DNA from: Planctomycetales bacterium
GTDB lineage: Bacteria > Planctomycetota > Planctomycetia > Pirellulales > Thermoguttaceae
DNA: 7,224 bases
Assembly (NCBI GenBank): GCA_007122045.1
Contig: SKJM01000563.1
Coordinates: 1-7,224 of the forward strand
Direction: 5' to 3'
Position 1 is the stretch's first letter. The number at the start of each line of letters is the position of its first letter. The notes beneath the pieces were generated by a model. That model searched no databases and had not been told where the DNA came from. It saw only the letters and a list, made by a program, of their open reading frames with translations. Position numbers and translations under genes: made by a program. Below are positions 5,827-7,224 of the stretch, piece by piece.

Positions 5827-7092
5827 CTAGGCCGCGCCCAGCACCACGGCGGCGGCCTGGCCGTAGATGCTGTGGTTCAACAGCAGGGCTGCCGGTCGGC
5901 GCGACGGCTGCGCCGAACCGGCGATCACGTTGACCGGACATTCGGGATCGGGGCGATCGTAGTTGAGCGTGGCGGGCACCAGCCCGTGGGAAAGCGCCAG
6001 CACACTGGCGGCCATCTCGACGGCGCCGCCGCCGGGGCCTAAGTTGCCGAAGTAGCTTTTCGGCGCGAACACCGGCACGTCGCCCAGCGTTGCCCGGATG
6101 GCCTGGGCCTCGATCCGGTCGGCGTCGCGCGTCGAGGCGCCGTGGGCGTTGACGTGCCCGAGGTCGCCGGGACCGAGCCCCGCGTGCCCGAGCGCCCCGG
6201 TGATGGCCGCGCGGATGGCCGTGCCGGTCAGCGGCCTCCCTCCGCGGTGGGGCTCGAACGCGCTGGCGAAGCCGAGCACGCGGCCCAGCACGGTGGCCCC
6301 GCGGGCCTCGGCGTGGCGGCGGGTTTCGAGCACGAACGCGGCCGCCCCTTCGCCGGGCACCATGCCGTCGCGGCCCGCGTCGAACGGCCGGCTGGCGGCG
6401 GTCGGTTCGGTAGCCGATCGGTTGAAGTGGTAAACGTGGCTTCGCACCCACAGCGGCGGGCTGATGCGCGAACTGACGCCCCCGGCCACCATCACGTCGG
6501 CATGCCCCCGCTCGATTATCCGAACCGCCTCGGCTACCGCCAACAGGCTCGATACGTCTTCCAACGCGATCGAGTTGTTTGGTCCTCGGGCGTCTTGGGC
6601 AATGGCGATATGGCAAGCGGGCATGTTGGGCAGGTACTTGAGCATCCACAAGGGAAACATCTCGGGGATGGCCTTGGCGCCCCATTGGCGGAAGTCGAAC
6701 CTTCCGGATTCCATGCACCCGCGAAACGCCCCGATCAGGTCGTTCAGCTCGCACGGGATGGGTTCCGCCCCGAACAGCACGCCCATGCGGTCCGGATCGA
6801 AGGGGGTGGCGTCGTGACCCGCCTGCTTGCACGCCAAGTCGGCCGCCGCGAAGGCCATTTGGATGTCGCGGCTCATCACCTTCAGGCTTTTTCGGGGCCG
6901 TATGACCTGCTTCGGGTCGAAATCGGCCACGGCGGCGCCGAAGGCGGGGGGCAAGTCGGTGTGCCTAAAAAGGGCCAGGTCGCGCACCCCGCTGCGGCCA
7001 TCGCGCAGCGATGTCCAGAGGGCGTCGCTACCGATTCCGATGGGGCTTATAGCCCCCATGCCGGTAATGACAATCTGCGAACTACCGCTCAT
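5827..7092 (-). CDS. FabF-like beta-ketoacyl synthase family protein with altered active site
   Basis: The 421-residue length fits the KAS II/FabF family (E. coli FabF about 413). The N-terminus IVITGMGAISPIG (7-19) and the segments ADVMVAGG (198-205), DGMVPGEGAAAFVLE (242-256) and VNAHGAST (314-321) are clear family marks. Real condensing enzymes use Cys-His-His. The segment RGPNNSIALEDVSS (169-182) aligns without gaps to the FabF active-site segment and puts Asp179 at the nucleophilic Cys. His317 is kept, as is Lys345, but the second His is Asn350 (KSYFGN). It should not condense acyl chains by the normal mechanism. A partner or chain-length-factor-like role, a decarboxylase role, or another activity on acyl carrier protein substrates are possibilities only. 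It is followed after 137 bases by ispH on the same strand. The start at 7092 gives the usual family N-terminus; only a weak AGG precedes it. Confidence 0.9.
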   Translation of the reverse strand: MSGSSQIVITGMGAISPIGIGSDALWTSLRDGRSGVRDLALFRHTDLPPAFGAAVADFDPKQVIRPRKSLKVMSRDIQMAFAAADLACKQAGHDATPFDPDRMGVLFGAEPIPCELNDLIGAFRGCMESGRFDFRQWGAKAIPEMFPLWMLKYLPNMPACHIAIAQDARGPNNSIALEDVSSLLAVAEAVRIIERGHADVMVAGGVSSRISPPLWVRSHVYHFNRSATEPTAASRPFDAGRDGMVPGEGAAAFVLETRRHAEARGATVLGRVLGFASAFEPHRGGRPLTGTAIRAAITGALGHAGLGPGDLGHVNAHGASTRDADRIEAQAIRATLGDVPVFAPKSYFGNLGPGGGAVEMAASVLALSHGLVPATLNYDRPDPECPVNVIAGSAQPSRRPAALLLNHSIYGQAAAVVLGAA

Positions 7093-7224
7093 GGGCCTGC
7101 AAAATCGGGGCTATGCGAAACTCGGAGGGCAACATGGGCGTTGCTCGAAAACCTGCGAGGGGTACTCACCGGAGGCATCGTCGCCAACGCCGCGACACGT
7201 TGGCGCCGGCGCCTGAAGCCGAAG
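7093..7224. other. Unassigned window edge upstream of the ketosynthase gene
   Basis: No gene can be named in these 132 bases. On the minus strand one frame is open from the edge and ends in TGA overlapping the ketosynthase ATG (ATGA), and another is open until TAG near 7113. On the plus strand an ATG at 7134 has GGAGGG four bases before it and is open to the edge, encoding a basic start (MGVARKPARG...). None of these frames shows a recognisable motif. Confidence 0.4.

Noticed and set aside
6015..6630. Gln166 (AIAQDARG) as the ketosynthase nucleophile replacement, as in chain-length factors
   Set aside because: A gap-free alignment from RGPNNSI to ADVMVAGG places the nucleophile position at Asp179 instead; Gln166 lies 13 residues too early.
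4763..6832. Single 689-residue minus-strand protein extending ispH upstream
   Set aside because: The upstream part is an out-of-frame reading of the ketosynthase gene and of the palindromic repeat; ispH has its own Shine-Dalgarno and a family-typical N-terminus at 5689.

Overview
This GC-rich window most resembles a chromosome segment from a planctomycete, probably Pirellulales-like. That placement is an inference from gene content. The signs are an exported PQQ-propeller protein fused to a methyltransferase-like N-terminal domain, a secreted ThuA-domain protein, and two copies of a 51-base palindromic intergenic repeat whose antisense reading gives the VPPSGGF...RLKP peptide that I recall from many spurious planctomycete ORFs. 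No rRNA, tRNA, transposase or CRISPR array was seen.

Layout: bases 1-2312 (minus strand) hold the first 770 codons of a large exported beta-propeller protein that runs off the left edge. A roughly 250-base divergent promoter region (2313-2562) separates it from a plus-strand ThuA-like secreted protein (2563-3435). A gene-poor convergent region follows (3436-3667), with a terminator-like hairpin and repeat copy 1. Three minus-strand genes then run leftwards in transcription order: a FabF-like ketosynthase homologue (5827-7092), ispH (4763-5689), and a mandelate racemase/muconate lactonizing enzyme family protein (3668-4759). Repeat copy 2 lies between the ketosynthase and ispH. The enolase-family gene starts 3 bases after the ispH stop, so those two are almost certainly co-transcribed. 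The last 132 bases hold no gene I can assign.

The main biological point is that three of the five proteins are enzyme-fold members that look catalytically altered. The ketosynthase has Asp and Asn where the family has its nucleophilic Cys and second His. The enolase-superfamily protein lacks the KxK motif, two of three metal ligands and the second barrel Lys. The exported propeller protein has a methyltransferase-like domain without the glycine-rich SAM loop. IspH, in contrast, keeps every catalytic residue I can check and is the one clear housekeeping enzyme (MEP-pathway isoprenoid synthesis). No dedicated new system is proven, but an essential isoprenoid gene coupled to a pseudo-enolase and preceded by a pseudo-ketosynthase is the most unusual feature here.
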